Assembly: GCA_029237825.1 (NCBI GenBank)
Contig: JAQZBQ010000004.1
Span: 186,001 to 250,000 of the forward strand
Length of the DNA: 64,000 nt
Origin: Bacteroidota bacterium
GTDB taxonomy: Bacteria > Bacteroidota > Bacteroidia > B-17B0 > Aurantibacillaceae
Reading direction: 5' to 3'
Position numbers and translations under genes: made by a program. Positions 16,924 to 26,446 of this stretch are shown piece after piece. Within the stretch, counting starts at the first letter, position 1; every line of letters starts with the position of its first letter. The notes under the pieces were generated by a model. It had not been told where the DNA came from, did no database searches, and saw only the letters and a list, made by a program, of their open reading frames with translations.

Positions 16924-19900
16924 ATGTCGTTAGTTATTCAAAACAATTTTATTGTCTATAAGTCCTCGGCGGGAAGCGGAAAGACATTTACGTTGGTGAA
17001 AGAATATCTGAAACTTGCCCTGGCCGATCTCTTAAGTTTATCTAAGGCATACAAAGGGATACTCGCCATCACCTTTACCAATAAAGCCGCTTCGGAAATG
17101 AAATGGCGGATCATTAAAGCTTTAAAGGAAATCAGTTCAAATTCTAATGCGATGATCTCAGAACTTGTTGCATCCGAATTACATATAACCGAAAGTGAGT
17201 TAACCCGCCGCGCCGGCATCGTTCTGACTGAAATACTTCATAATTACTCTGATTTTTCAATCGGTACCATTGACAGTTTTACCCACCGGATCATCCGGAC
17301 ATTCGCACTAGACCTTAAACTGCCGATCAATTTTCAGATAGAAACGGATTCAGATACGGTTTTCAGGAAAGTGATTTCAACATTAATAAACAACCTGGGA
17401 AAAGACACCCTCATTACCAATTACCTTGTGCAATTTTCCCTTTCACAGATTGAGGATAATAAAAACTGGGACCCCGAGCAAACGCTCATCGATTTTATAA
17501 AAGAAGTGAATAAAGAAGGTGTAGCTGATCGGGTAAATCAATTGAGCAGTTTTCATATTTCCGATTTTGAGAAGATTAAAAAAGAGTTGAAAGTGGTTAT
17601 TAAGGAGTATGAAGCTTTTTTGAAGGAACGTGGTGAACGAGCTTTAGCCTTAATTAATTCCAGGCAACTAACGGTTAATGCTTTTGCAAGTGGAGGTTCA
17701 GGCATATATAACTTTTTTGTGAAGCTTGCCGCATTAAAAGAAAAATCAGAAGCGGGGTTGTTTGGCGCGAATGTACTTAAAACTCTCCAGGAGGACAAGT
17801 GGTATGGAGGCAAAGCAAGCGCCGGGGAGAAAACGGCTATCGACTCTATAAAAAATGAGCTGAATCAAATAGCAAACGATGTGCTGTCTTACCTTCAGGA
17901 TAATGAAAAGCGGTATAATGCGTTTAGTCTCATTTACAAAAACGTTTATGCCATGGGCCTTGTAAATGAATTGGCCAAGCTAACGAATGAATATAAGAGT
18001 AATGAGAACATTCTGTTCATTTCAGAATTTAATGAACGTATTTCCGAAGTAGTCAACAGCGAGCCGACCCCTTTTATTTTTGAACGGTTGGGAGACCGGT
18101 ATCGCCATTTCTTATTAGATGAATTTCAGGATACTTCTACCATGCAATGGCAGAATATGCTTCCACTCATTGAAAATTCACTCGGGAGTGGAAATCTGAA
18201 CCTCATTGTTGGAGACGGAAAACAGTCGATTTATCGCTGGCGAAACGCCGATGTTGAGCAATTTATCAATCTGCCGTATATCCATTCCCAAAATAAGAAT
18301 ATATTATTAGCGGAGCGGGAAGATGCCCTGATCCGGAATTTTGGGGAACGTGTTCTCAATAAAAATTACAGGAGCGAAAGTGTAATTGTAAAGTTTAACA
18401 ATGCCTTGTTTGAGTACCTGGCAAATACAGTTTTGAATGACGATTTCAAAAAGATTTACCATAACCAGAAACAGGATCATAAACCCAATGAAAGGGGCTA
18501 TGTAAGTATCGATTTTCCGGACAGTAATGATAGCGATGCAGATACCCTTAATACCGCACTGATTCTTAAATACATTCATCAGGCAATAGAAGATGGCTAT
18601 TCCTACAATGATGTGTGTATTATCATCCGGCAGAACAGGCACGGTAGCGCTGTGGCAAACTTTTTAATTGAAAACGGGATACCGGTTGTCTCGGCAGATT
18701 CGTTGTTATTAAACAATGCATTTGAAGTAACGGTATTACTGAGTTTTCTCCGATATCTCAATAATCACAAAGACCTGGCAGCGGCATCGGTTGTTGTTCA
18801 GTATGTGCTTGACTGTGGCTTATGCACCGAGGAAAATTACATTGACTTTGTACGCGAATTAAATTCTTCAAAAACAAAAAATCTCTTTGGCATATTAAGC
18901 GAGTGCGCATTAAAGGTGGATGTGCTTAAACTCACGGCTACAAATTTATTTGAGTGTTGCCTCGAAATTATTGACTTGCTCAAGTTGAATGAAAAAAATC
19001 CGCAGTACATACGGTTCTTCCTGGATGAAGTTCTGGGTTTTCTTCAAAGCAATACTTCTAACACCAGTTTGTTTCTGGAATGGTGGGAACGCAGAACCGA
19101 TAAGGCTTCTGTGATTATTCCCGAAGGGATTAGCGCGGTAAATATCATGACCATTCATGCTTCAAAAGGATTGGAATTTCCGGTGGTTATAACGCCGTAC
19201 CTGGCCTGGGATATAGAAAAAACACAATCAATTTGGGTGGATTTAAATGAAGATCAACTTGAGTTACCCGTTGCACTGATTACAACCACAAAGGCTGCAG
19301 ATGAAACGGTATTTCAGTCCCTGGCAGAAAAGGAGCGGCAACAGCAAGCGCTTGACAGCCTGAATATGTTATACGTGGATTTTACCCGTGCTGTAGACCG
19401 ATTGCACATTATCTCTCCCAAACTTAAACGCAAGACTGTAAAAAATTGTCATACCTGGTTGACCTTGTTTGCTGAAACGCAGGAGCATTACAGTCCCGAG
19501 GAATGCAAGGTAGAGTTTGGAATGCTCACAAGAAAAGATTCAGGAGTAGATCATAAAAGCGGGCTTTCGCAATTAAAGGTTCCAACGCTGTCGTTTACCC
19601 GAAATGCCGACATCGTTCAAATTAAAGGCGCTGCTACTTATGAATCGAATGAAGAAGTCACACGAGCACGAGACTATGGAATTCTTGTGCACTTTATTTT
19701 GTCAAAAATAAACACGTACAGTGATATTGAACCAGTTATAAATTCCGCCGTGTTGTCGGGTGATCTTTCTACTGATGAAGCTCCTAAAATTAAACAAGAA
19801 ATTTCTCAATTGCTCAGTATCGATTCGATATCTCCTTATTATAAGCCCGGAGTTACAGTTAAGAATGAAATGGAAATTTTGACAGCCACCGGAGAAATAT

Positions 19901-20091
19901 TACGGCCGGATAGGGTTGTTATAAAAAATAAAGATGCCATTGTGATCGATTATAAAACCGGAAAAAAGAATGCACGTAAATACCATGCACAAATGCAGGA
20001 TTACGAGTATGCTTTGCTTCAATTGGGCTATGATTCAGTGAAAAAGGTGTTGTTGTATATTCATGACCATGAGGTGGAAGTTATAATTTAG
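16924..20091 (+). CDS. UvrD/AddA (RecB)-like helicase-nuclease
   Basis: This is a superfamily 1A helicase with a C-terminal nuclease, of the type that processes double-strand breaks for recombination. Translation from the ATG at 16924 gives 1055 residues. Visible are Walker A SSAGSGKT (14-21), motif Ia ITFTNKAASEMKWRI, motif II LLDEFQDTS, motif III GDGKQSIYRWRNAD, motif IV NYRSE, motif V MTIHASKGLEFPVV and motif VI MLYVDFTRAVDRLHI. A PD-(D/E)XK nuclease end RPDRVVIKNKDAIVIDYKTGKK-type segment (about 996-1016) carries the Asp, Asp and Lys. An AddB-like partner is not in the window, so it is either elsewhere or absent. Confidence 0.93.
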   Translation: MSLVIQNNFIVYKSSAGSGKTFTLVKEYLKLALADLLSLSKAYKGILAITFTNKAASEMKWRIIKALKEISSNSNAMISELVASELHITESELTRRAGIVLTEILHNYSDFSIGTIDSFTHRIIRTFALDLKLPINFQIETDSDTVFRKVISTLINNLGKDTLITNYLVQFSLSQIEDNKNWDPEQTLIDFIKEVNKEGVADRVNQLSSFHISDFEKIKKELKVVIKEYEAFLKERGERALALINSRQLTVNAFASGGSGIYNFFVKLAALKEKSEAGLFGANVLKTLQEDKWYGGKASAGEKTAIDSIKNELNQIANDVLSYLQDNEKRYNAFSLIYKNVYAMGLVNELAKLTNEYKSNENILFISEFNERISEVVNSEPTPFIFERLGDRYRHFLLDEFQDTSTMQWQNMLPLIENSLGSGNLNLIVGDGKQSIYRWRNADVEQFINLPYIHSQNKNILLAEREDALIRNFGERVLNKNYRSESVIVKFNNALFEYLANTVLNDDFKKIYHNQKQDHKPNERGYVSIDFPDSNDSDADTLNTALILKYIHQAIEDGYSYNDVCIIIRQNRHGSAVANFLIENGIPVVSADSLLLNNAFEVTVLLSFLRYLNNHKDLAAASVVVQYVLDCGLCTEENYIDFVRELNSSKTKNLFGILSECALKVDVLKLTATNLFECCLEIIDLLKLNEKNPQYIRFFLDEVLGFLQSNTSNTSLFLEWWERRTDKASVIIPEGISAVNIMTIHASKGLEFPVVITPYLAWDIEKTQSIWVDLNEDQLELPVALITTTKAADETVFQSLAEKERQQQALDSLNMLYVDFTRAVDRLHIISPKLKRKTVKNCHTWLTLFAETQEHYSPEECKVEFGMLTRKDSGVDHKSGLSQLKVPTLSFTRNADIVQIKGAATYESNEEVTRARDYGILVHFILSKINTYSDIEPVINSAVLSGDLSTDEAPKIKQEISQLLSIDSISPYYKPGVTVKNEMEILTATGEILRPDRVVIKNKDAIVIDYKTGKKNARKYHAQMQDYEYALLQLGYDSVKKVLLYIHDHEVEVII

Positions 20092-20174
20092 GAACGCCAC
20101 AAATTGGTAATTTCATCCTTTTTACCAAAGGCAAAAAAAACCTGCCGGAAACTGAAAATTTAGAAAAAGTTTCC

Positions 20175-20182
20175 TAGGTTTG
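20175..20182 (+). promoter_or_regulatory. -7 box TAGGTTTG of the TonB receptor gene
   Basis: This is an exact TAnnTTTG match, 20 nt before the ATG. No TTG is seen at 17-23 nt upstream. Confidence 0.5.
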
Positions 20183-20202
20183 TCGCCATTAATTAAATTT
20201 TT

Positions 20203-22560
20203 ATGAAGCCTATTTTAGTGCTGATTCTAACATGCATATTTTTCTTAGGAAAGTCCCAGGAGAAATTTACCATTAGCGGTTATGTGAAAGACGGGAATAA
20301 CGGTGAGGCCTTGATAGGCGTTACCGTATACAAAAAAAATTCTCAAATTGGTACAAGTACAAATGAATATGGATTTTATTCCCTTACACTTCCAAAAGGT
20401 TCAGATACCCTTATGTTTTCATTTGTGGGTTATAAAACGATTTCACGCGCTATAGATTTAAAAACGAATCAAGTCATTAGTGTAGAAATGGGTGTGGAAG
20501 GAAAAGAACTCGAGGAGGTTGTTATTTCATCGGAACGTGAAGATCAGAATATCAAGAGCATGGAGATGAGTGTGGCTAAACTTGACATCAAACAGATTCA
20601 AAAGATGCCCGCTTTATTGGGCGAAGTCGATATTATTAAGAGCATCCAGTTATTGCCGGGAGTTACAACAGTAGGTGAGGGAGCCAGTGGTTTCAATGTC
20701 CGTGGCGGGAATATTGATCAGAACCTAATACTCATGGATGAGGCGCCGGTATATAATTCTTCTCACTTATTCGGTTTTTTTTCAATCTTTAATCCGGATG
20801 CGGTAAAGGACGTAAAGTTAGTGAAAGGAGGAATTCCTGCGCAGTATGGGGGAAGGGCATCATCCGTATTAGATATCCGAATGAAAGAGGGAAATAATAA
20901 AAAACTGGAAGTAAACGGCGGCATTGGTTCCATCTTTAGCCGTCTTTCTATTGAAGCGCCGATCTTTAAAGACAAGGCCTCATTCATCGTGGCAGGACGA
21001 AGGAGTTATATTGATATCCTTGCCAAACCCATTCTTGCTCAACGGCAGCCTGCTTTAAAGGACGCACAATTTTATTTTTATGACCTAACTGCAAAATTAA
21101 ACTGGCGGGTAAACGAAAAAAATACAGTGTTTGCAAGCGGCTATTTAGGCCGTGATGTATTTGGGGCAGGCTTTGTGTTCAATTGGGGAAATACAACCGG
21201 AACGATCCGATGGAACCATATTTTCAGCAGTAAGGTATTTATGAACCTTACTACATTTTATAGTAACTACAGTTATGAATTGGGTTTTAAGAGTGAAGGG
21301 ACCGATCAGAAATTTGAGTGGAAATCAAATATCATTAACTACAGTTTTAAACCCGATTTCACGTATTACCTGAATAATAAGAACACAATCAAATTTGGTG
21401 CGCAGGGAATTTTATACACCTTTAAACCCGGTGAAGCTGTGATCACATCACAAAACGGGGACAAGTCCAATATCAGTCTGGATAATCAATATGGCGCGGA
21501 ATATGCCGCATACATTGATAACGAACAAAAGCTTTCTAACCGCCTTACGTTACAGTATGGTTTACGGTGGTCATTCTTTAATTACCTAGGCAAAGGAACC
21601 CAATATTCTTACCGAGATACTATACCGAATGAAAGCAGACCGTTGGAGCGTGAAGACAGTATTGCCGCAGGAAAGACGATTGCCATGTACAACACACCCG
21701 AACCCAGGCTGGCTGTTAATTACACAATAGATGACAGGAGTTCAGTAAAGCTCGGTTACAACCGTATGTCGCAATACCTACACATTGTTTCCAATACGGC
21801 AGCTTCCACACCGTTAGATATTTATACACCTGTTACCAATAACATAAAGCCCCTGATCTCAGATCAGATTACGTTAGGTTACTTCCGTAATTTCCGTGAA
21901 AACATGTTTGAAACATCGGTAGAAGTGTATTATAAGGATCTTCAAAACCAGTTGGATTATGTGGATAATGCGAACCTGCTTTTAAACAAATACCTTGAAT
22001 CGGATTTGATACAGGGTAAAGGGCGTGCTTATGGATTTGAAGTGTATTTGAAAAAGGCGAAAGGAAAATTAAATGGTTGGGTGAGTTATACGCTTTCTAA
22101 AACGGAGAGGCAGGTACGCGGATTAAGTAACGATGAATGGTTTTTATCCAAGTATGACCGAACCCATAACGTGAATACCGTATTAATTTTTGACCTGAAC
22201 AAACGTTTTAGTTTCTCGGCCAATTTTATTTTCCAAACGGGCACGCCTGCAACATTCCCCACTGCAAAAGTGGAAGTGCAGGGTTATGTAATTCCGTACA
22301 ATACCGATAACCGACGAAACAATTACCGTAACACGCCATATCACCGCGCTGATGTGGGGGTAACATTTAACCTGGCACCTGATAATAAAAAAGGCCGCAA
22401 GCATGCGATCGTTTTAAGTGTGTACAACCTGTATAACAGAAGAAATGCGTTTTCGATTTATTTCAGGAATAATCCCGATTATCCGGTGAATACCGAGGCC
22501 GTTAGGTACTCGGTAGTGGGTTCCATAATTCCGGCAATAACGTATAATTTTAAATTTTAA
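20203..22560 (+). CDS. TonB-dependent receptor with CarboxypepD_reg-like domain
   Basis: This is an outer-membrane active transporter of 785 residues. A signal peptide (1-18) precedes a carboxypeptidase-regulatory-like beta domain (about 24-105, ISGYVKDGNNGEALIGVTVY...). The plug domain follows (about 125-225), including PALLGEVDIIKSIQLLPGV and the GFNVRGGNIDQNLILMDE box, then a 22-strand-type barrel to the C-terminus. The substrate is unknown. A DUF4249 gene begins one base after its stop; this pairing is common in Bacteroidota, and the lipoprotein is presumably a surface partner of the receptor. Confidence 0.93.
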   Translation: MKPILVLILTCIFFLGKSQEKFTISGYVKDGNNGEALIGVTVYKKNSQIGTSTNEYGFYSLTLPKGSDTLMFSFVGYKTISRAIDLKTNQVISVEMGVEGKELEEVVISSEREDQNIKSMEMSVAKLDIKQIQKMPALLGEVDIIKSIQLLPGVTTVGEGASGFNVRGGNIDQNLILMDEAPVYNSSHLFGFFSIFNPDAVKDVKLVKGGIPAQYGGRASSVLDIRMKEGNNKKLEVNGGIGSIFSRLSIEAPIFKDKASFIVAGRRSYIDILAKPILAQRQPALKDAQFYFYDLTAKLNWRVNEKNTVFASGYLGRDVFGAGFVFNWGNTTGTIRWNHIFSSKVFMNLTTFYSNYSYELGFKSEGTDQKFEWKSNIINYSFKPDFTYYLNNKNTIKFGAQGILYTFKPGEAVITSQNGDKSNISLDNQYGAEYAAYIDNEQKLSNRLTLQYGLRWSFFNYLGKGTQYSYRDTIPNESRPLEREDSIAAGKTIAMYNTPEPRLAVNYTIDDRSSVKLGYNRMSQYLHIVSNTAASTPLDIYTPVTNNIKPLISDQITLGYFRNFRENMFETSVEVYYKDLQNQLDYVDNANLLLNKYLESDLIQGKGRAYGFEVYLKKAKGKLNGWVSYTLSKTERQVRGLSNDEWFLSKYDRTHNVNTVLIFDLNKRFSFSANFIFQTGTPATFPTAKVEVQGYVIPYNTDNRRNNYRNTPYHRADVGVTFNLAPDNKKGRKHAIVLSVYNLYNRRNAFSIYFRNNPDYPVNTEAVRYSVVGSIIPAITYNFKF

Positions 22561-22561
22561 A

Positions 22562-23428
22562 ATGATGAAGACGTTTAAATTCTTTTTAATTTTTATTGGA
22601 GCAAGTTTTCTTTGGTCGTGTGAAGACGTGGTGCAGGTGAAACTTGACGAAGGTGATCCGATGGTAACCATCGATGCATTTATTAATGATATGCAATCGC
22701 CGCAAAAAGTGAGGTTAACCTATACAGATCCTTATTTCAGTCAGAAACCAAACGAACCCATAACGGGTGCATCGGTAAAATTGAAAGACCTTTCTACCGG
22801 GATGGATTATATTTTTACAGACAATAGTAACGGTGATTATTTATGGACACCAACTGACACTTTGAGGGTTGGCCATGAGTACGAATTAACAGTGACACAC
22901 CAGGGCATTGTTTACAAATCGTATTCACGCATGAACCGTACCACCAGAGTAGACAGCCTCGTGTCTGAATACCGGGAGGGCGGAGGTTTCAGTAACGCTG
23001 AGCCCGGTTACAAATTTGCTTTTCTAGGCTTTGATCTTCCGGGCGATACGATTGATTATTACTGGATTAAATCTTATCGGAACGGCATCTTCTTTAACCG
23101 AGGCGGAGACATTAACATTTGCGCCAATGCGGCTTATGGAGTTGGAGCGGACGGTTTTCCTTTTATTGCACCAGTAGCAGAGTCGGTTACACCGTTTGGC
23201 GAGTTGTTTCAAAAAGGGGATGTTTGCCGTGTCGAAATTCATTCGATCAATCTGGAAACCTATAATTTTTTAACCCAGGTAATCACGCAAACTACCAATT
23301 CGGGTTTATTTGCCACCAGTCCGGAAAATGTGAAAACTAACATTAAAAATACCACCAACGATAAGGTAAAAGTTGTTGGATGGTTTTGTATGAGTGCCGT
23401 TGGTTTTAAGGAGGCCGTAACGTTATAA
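22562..23428 (+). CDS. DUF4249 lipoprotein, partner of the TonB receptor
   Basis: The 288-residue product begins with either of two adjacent Met codons and has a lipoprotein signal ending LWSC (about Cys20). The body matches DUF4249: MVTIDAFINDMQSPQKVRLTYTDPYF, then GASVKLKDLSTGMDYIFTDNSNGDYLW, a carboxypeptidase-regulatory-like beta sandwich, and the C-terminal NVKTNIKNTTNDKVKVVGWFCMSAV. It is translated one base after the receptor stop, so the two form an operon. Its function in uptake is inferred from this consistent pairing. Confidence 0.87.
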   Translation: MMKTFKFFLIFIGASFLWSCEDVVQVKLDEGDPMVTIDAFINDMQSPQKVRLTYTDPYFSQKPNEPITGASVKLKDLSTGMDYIFTDNSNGDYLWTPTDTLRVGHEYELTVTHQGIVYKSYSRMNRTTRVDSLVSEYREGGGFSNAEPGYKFAFLGFDLPGDTIDYYWIKSYRNGIFFNRGGDINICANAAYGVGADGFPFIAPVAESVTPFGELFQKGDVCRVEIHSINLETYNFLTQVITQTTNSGLFATSPENVKTNIKNTTNDKVKVVGWFCMSAVGFKEAVTL

Positions 23429-23694
23429 AGCTGTTTTTTGCTTTATTGATGCGATTTTAAATTGTTTTAAGCAGTTCCCTTTAAGATCCTGACGCAGCAA
23501 GGAATGAGGCTTTTTAACAAATACAAGCCGTTTATTATCAGTGCGTTATATAAAGCATATACTTGACACGTAGTATCTATGGAGTATCTACGGGGTTACT
23601 ACGGTATATCTATCGGGGAAGCATGGGTGAGGTAATGCAATGCGTGAAAAATTGGTGCGTTAAATTGGCTGTTCATTATTCACCTTCGAAAAAC
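23429..23694. other. Convergent intergenic region with degenerate 12-mer repeats
   Basis: The region holds no gene I can support. Just after the DUF4249 stop there is a small stem ATAAAGC / GCTTTAT with a T-rich loop, which may end transcription. At 23571-23618 four degenerate 12-base units of the form AGTATCTAyGGG follow one another. Nothing else is recognisable. Confidence 0.4.
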
Positions 23695-25356
23695 CTACCG
23701 ATAAATTAATTTCATCATTTCTTCGTCTTTTCGGTACACATCGATGTACAATTTTAATCCGGTGCTGTCGGCCTGGGCGGTGTAATAGCGGGCGTAAACC
23801 GGTAAGGCTTTCTTCATCCTGATTTTTCGTTGTACAGGTGTTTTTAAATAGAGGTGCAAACTGTCTTTCGGGTAATGCAAACTGTCGTCACGCACTAAAA
23901 ATTCGGCAAAACGGATGAAGTTTTCAAGACGAATGCAGCCATGGCTTTGTGCACGCGAACTGGTTTTAAAATACCTTTTTGAATTGGTGTCGTGTAAGTA
24001 TACACCATAAGGATTATGGAAATTAAACTTCACAACGCCTAAACTGTTTTCTTCACCAATGCGCTGCCTAAAGCGAACGGGAAGATAATCTTTAGTGTAC
24101 CGTTTCCATGGAATTTTTTTATAGTCGAGCACTGTATCGCGGCGGCCCAGCACTTCAAAATTATGGCGCCTGAGGTAAGACGTGTCGCGTTGCACGGCTG
24201 GCAGTATCTCCTTGGTGGCAATGCTGATGGGAACATTCCAATATGGGTAAATCAGCATGTGGTCAATTTTACTTTTCAGGATTGGCGTTTGGTGATCGGG
24301 TTTACCGCACACAATAGCAGATTGCATGACGACAGTATCCTTTTCATAAACTGTTAGCCAAAATGCCGGTATGTTAATGAACGCGTATTTTTCGGGAAAA
24401 CTGGATTCCCAGCGCCAACGTTCCATGGCCATTGAAATTTGTTTGATAATTTTTGAGCGGTTATAGGAAAAGGCCTGCGTAGTGTATTTTCCCATTTTCC
24501 CATCGGGTTGGATGAACCATTTTTTTTGCAATTTCAATAAGGCTTTGGCTAAGCGGATGCTGTCGTTTGCCGTAGAGCTTGTATCGTAAAAACCTTGTTT
24601 GATAAGGCTTTTCACGATTAACTGGCTTTTGGTGACAGAATCTTTTTCGGAAATAAAAGGAATGGAATCGATTTGAAAAAGGTTTGGATCATTTAAAATG
24701 GTTGCCAGTTCCTTCTTCAACATTTTGTAGTGGTAAAATTTGGGTTCCAGGGAATCCAGGGCGGCTTTGAGTTGCGCATAATTATATCCAGCAGTGAGTA
24801 TGCTGTCCCAACCATGATCGAGTTTATTAAAATTGGTTTGAAGAAGCAGGCTATCCGCATAAAAGCGACCTTTGTTGAGATGTGCCCCCGTCAGGTAATA
24901 GGCGTTGCTTAATAAAAAATCTGCTTTAACAAGGGATGTTACATTGATTAATTTTTCGTTGAAGTGGATAGAATCCAGGTGGTGACGGATTTCGCCAAGG
25001 TGATAATGGTTTGGGTTTAAACCGTAGAACGAAGATTTTTCGATGATGGAGAATAAGCTGTCGCCTTTTGGGTTCAGATGAGATTCGCTGAACCACAACA
25101 GCTTATCGGTGTAAAGAGACTTAAAGTATCGAAAGCAAGTGAGTGGTACGGCGTCGATCACCAGTAGCGTATCCCGCTGCAGATAGGATGCAACAATGTG
25201 TGCAACTTCTTTTTTAAGATCTTGCGGGGCGCATACTTCAACCGTTTTTATTTCTTCCTTATCGGAACAGGAAACGACACATAAAGAGACAATCAGAAAA
25301 AAAAATAAGCTCACCCTGCAATGATAGGATGAGCTTATTTTAAAAGGTCCGGGCAT
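23695..25356 (-). CDS. L,D-transpeptidase (YcbB/YkuD type), lipoprotein
   Basis: These enzymes cross-link peptidoglycan stem peptides or attach proteins to them, in the periplasm. The 553-residue form has a lipoprotein signal ending CVVSC, a long N-terminal scaffold domain (about 60-260), a peptidoglycan-binding-like segment (LLKLQKKWFIQPDGKMGKYT, about 267-290) and the YkuD domain (about 330-500). The YkuD catalytic motif is SRAQSHGCIRLENF, with the nucleophile Cys. The start is uncertain: the ATG at 25356 lies only 4 nt after the upstream gene and before that gene's terminator hairpin. A GTG at 25314, in the hairpin's 3' arm, would give 539 residues. Confidence 0.88.
   Translation of the reverse strand: MPGPFKISSSYHCRVSLFFFLIVSLCVVSCSDKEEIKTVEVCAPQDLKKEVAHIVASYLQRDTLLVIDAVPLTCFRYFKSLYTDKLLWFSESHLNPKGDSLFSIIEKSSFYGLNPNHYHLGEIRHHLDSIHFNEKLINVTSLVKADFLLSNAYYLTGAHLNKGRFYADSLLLQTNFNKLDHGWDSILTAGYNYAQLKAALDSLEPKFYHYKMLKKELATILNDPNLFQIDSIPFISEKDSVTKSQLIVKSLIKQGFYDTSSTANDSIRLAKALLKLQKKWFIQPDGKMGKYTTQAFSYNRSKIIKQISMAMERWRWESSFPEKYAFINIPAFWLTVYEKDTVVMQSAIVCGKPDHQTPILKSKIDHMLIYPYWNVPISIATKEILPAVQRDTSYLRRHNFEVLGRRDTVLDYKKIPWKRYTKDYLPVRFRQRIGEENSLGVVKFNFHNPYGVYLHDTNSKRYFKTSSRAQSHGCIRLENFIRFAEFLVRDDSLHYPKDSLHLYLKTPVQRKIRMKKALPVYARYYTAQADSTGLKLYIDVYRKDEEMMKLIYR
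25297..25341 (-). terminator. Intrinsic terminator of the T9SS gene, inside the L,D-transpeptidase 5' end
   Basis: A 12-bp perfect stem AAAATAAGCTCA / TGAGCTTATTTT (25302-25313 with 25330-25341) is followed on the minus strand by a continuing T tract. It starts 20 nt after the stop of the T9SS gene. It overlaps the first codons of the downstream L,D-transpeptidase frame. Confidence 0.82.
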
Positions 25357-25360
25357 GGGT

Positions 25361-26371
25361 TTATTTACTCACGGTAAACTTTCCGGTAGTTAAGATCGTG
25401 TTGTTTTTATCGGTAACATGGTACAGGTAAACTCCGGCGCCTAACGAGCCGGTATGTATGATGGATTTTCCATTTTCAATAACTTCGGTAGCTACTGCTT
25501 TGCCGGTCATGTCAAACGCAGTCACGTTCACAGCTTCCAAACTGGCTGTTGAAAAATTAATGAAGTTAGTTGTAGGGTTAGGAAAAACGGTTAGCTCAAT
25601 CGCGTTTTTTTCATTTTCATTTACGCTTACCACTGTATAGTTTTCAAGAACAGTCGTTATTTTTTGTTCATTTGGTGCTCCACCTAAAGACGATGCCAAT
25701 GTAGAAGATGAGATTGAGAAAATTGGCGCTTTGGAAGCATTCGTTTGATAGTAATCATAATTTTCCATCGTCACGGTTGCAGTAATCGCACCGCCTGTTA
25801 AACTTGCAGTCATAGTTTGAACAGTCTTCACGCGGATTATATTCGTAAATGTTTTCGCAGGTAAAACCAGGGTTCCCGTTGCATCCGCTGTAACCGTGCA
25901 ATTTCCTGTGAAGGTTCCGTTTTGGCCTAAAACATTCACGCTTCCGCTTGTTGCCGAATTAGTGGTTGTATTTAAGCTCATTGGATAAACAGCGTAAATG
26001 GCCGGTGATCCGTATTTTACAGTGATGTTGGTGCCGTTAATTGACATAATTCCACCGTAATACTGTAATTGAGACGCACTTGAAAGGTAATATGAGGTAT
26101 TTGTTGATGATGAACCTACATAAATATTTGCGGGGTTAAAAGTGACATCGGTTGATGCATACGTTGTATAGTGTTTTACCGTATTTAAGTTATTCAGCGC
26201 ATAAGTCCATGTTTGTCCTGCTCCTGCAGCTCCTGGTGATATGATTGTTGAATCGCACTGGATAGTTTTGTACTGAAGATTACCAACAGCCGGTGCATGG
26301 TTTGCCTGGGTAAGCTGTGCGACAGCTGCCAGTCCAAAAAATGTAAATACAAAAAGTAAGGTTTTTTTCAT
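25361..26371 (-). CDS. T9SS-exported protein with type A sorting domain
   Basis: The 336 residues start with a signal peptide (MKKTLLFVFTFFGLAAVAQ). A beta-rich body of about 240 residues rich in Thr, Ser and Asn has no recognised catalytic domain. The C-terminal sorting domain (about 265-336) reads ELTVFPNPTTNFINF, then VTAFDMTGKAV, then GVYLYHVTD and a final Lys. The T9SS would carry it across the outer membrane and remove this domain. Its function beyond export is unknown. It has its own promoter and terminator, so it is a single-gene transcript. Confidence 0.87.
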   Translation of the reverse strand: MKKTLLFVFTFFGLAAVAQLTQANHAPAVGNLQYKTIQCDSTIISPGAAGAGQTWTYALNNLNTVKHYTTYASTDVTFNPANIYVGSSSTNTSYYLSSASQLQYYGGIMSINGTNITVKYGSPAIYAVYPMSLNTTTNSATSGSVNVLGQNGTFTGNCTVTADATGTLVLPAKTFTNIIRVKTVQTMTASLTGGAITATVTMENYDYYQTNASKAPIFSISSSTLASSLGGAPNEQKITTVLENYTVVSVNENEKNAIELTVFPNPTTNFINFSTASLEAVNVTAFDMTGKAVATEVIENGKSIIHTGSLGAGVYLYHVTDKNNTILTTGKFTVSK

Positions 26372-26393
26372 AGCGTTAAATTTATCGTTTAAT

Positions 26394-26423
26394 CAAATGT
26401 ATTTAAATTTCAGTAAGTTACAA
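26394..26423 (-). promoter_or_regulatory. Promoter of the T9SS gene (TTG-N19-TACATTTG)
   Basis: On the minus strand a TTG (26421-26423) and an exact TAnnTTTG box, TACATTTG (26394-26401), are 19 nt apart. The box is 22 nt before the ATG. It is among the best promoter matches in the window. Confidence 0.65.
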
Positions 26424-26446
26424 AATTAAGAGTGAAGGTTGAAAGA

